Source: Niveispirillum sp.
GTDB taxonomy: Bacteria > Pseudomonadota > Alphaproteobacteria > Azospirillales > Azospirillaceae
Direction: 5' to 3'
Assembly (NCBI GenBank): GCA_016463045.1
Contig: JAEMSB010000306.1
Span: 1-6,090, forward strand
DNA length: 6,090 nt
Part shown: one piece after another, positions 6,063-6,090 of the stretch
Layout: every line of letters begins with the position of its first letter
Position numbering within the stretch: position 1 is the stretch's first letter
Program-made: the position numbers and the translations under genes
The notes under the pieces: model-generated
What the model was told of the DNA's origin: nothing
Database searches by the model: none
What the model saw: only the letters and a program-made list of their open reading frames with translations

Positions 6063-6083
6063 ACCGTTGCAGCCTACAACGGT
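6063..6083. repeat. Inverted repeat upstream of the prs promoter
   Basis: ACCGTTG (6063-6069) and CAACGGT (6077-6083) form a perfect 7-bp inverted repeat with a 7-nt loop, starting 7 bp beyond the -35 of the prs promoter. It may be a regulator site or the terminator stem of a gene just outside the window; no T-run is visible before the window ends. Confidence 0.35.
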
Positions 6084-6090
6084 GTGACAG

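Noticed and set aside
6063..6083. Possible tRNA arm at the right edge
   Set aside because: Only one 7-bp inverted repeat is present, with no acceptor stem, T-loop or CCA context; it is treated as a simple inverted repeat.

Overview
The window reads as the chromosome of a high-GC alphaproteobacterium, with an AT-richer, apparently acquired gene at its left end. The ribose-phosphate pyrophosphokinase, the tandem exported amidohydrolases and the GC-rich third positions fit Rhodospirillales/Azospirillaceae-type bacteria. That placement is an impression from protein style, not a search result.

Positions 1-1956 hold an AT-rich segment (roughly 40-45 % GC by eye). It carries one plus-strand gene for a ~589-residue reverse transcriptase (RT) with an intact catalytic YVDD motif and a long C-terminal helical region. 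It lacks the hallmarks of group II intron, retron and diversity-generating RTs that I would recognise. It resembles the 'Unknown Group'/abortive-infection RTs, many of which are anti-phage defence genes (DRT systems). A plausible sigma70 promoter lies just upstream. The next gene is convergent, so within the window the RT stands alone.

Positions 2035-4817 hold a minus-strand pair of exported amidohydrolase-fold proteins that overlap at their stop/start. The upstream member (3336-4817) is a lipoprotein with the canonical metal-binding HxH. The downstream member (2035-3336) has a Sec signal peptide and the same fold ends, but Ser-Ser-Ser where HxH should be, so it is probably a non-canonical or catalytically dead partner. 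The two likely work together in the periplasm or at the outer membrane; the substrate is unknown.

Positions 4818-5007 are intergenic: leader and possible operator sites of the amidohydrolase pair (including a tandem TGTAACGG direct repeat with an 11-bp period), then a perfect 14-bp-stem palindrome of REP-like type just after prs.

Positions 5008-5940 hold prs (PRPP synthetase) on the minus strand. A good sigma70-like promoter (6027-6055) predicts an ~80-nt leader containing a strong hairpin followed by four U residues, which could act as an attenuator. There is no gap over 300 bases without a gene. No tRNA, rRNA, CRISPR array or insertion sequence was seen.
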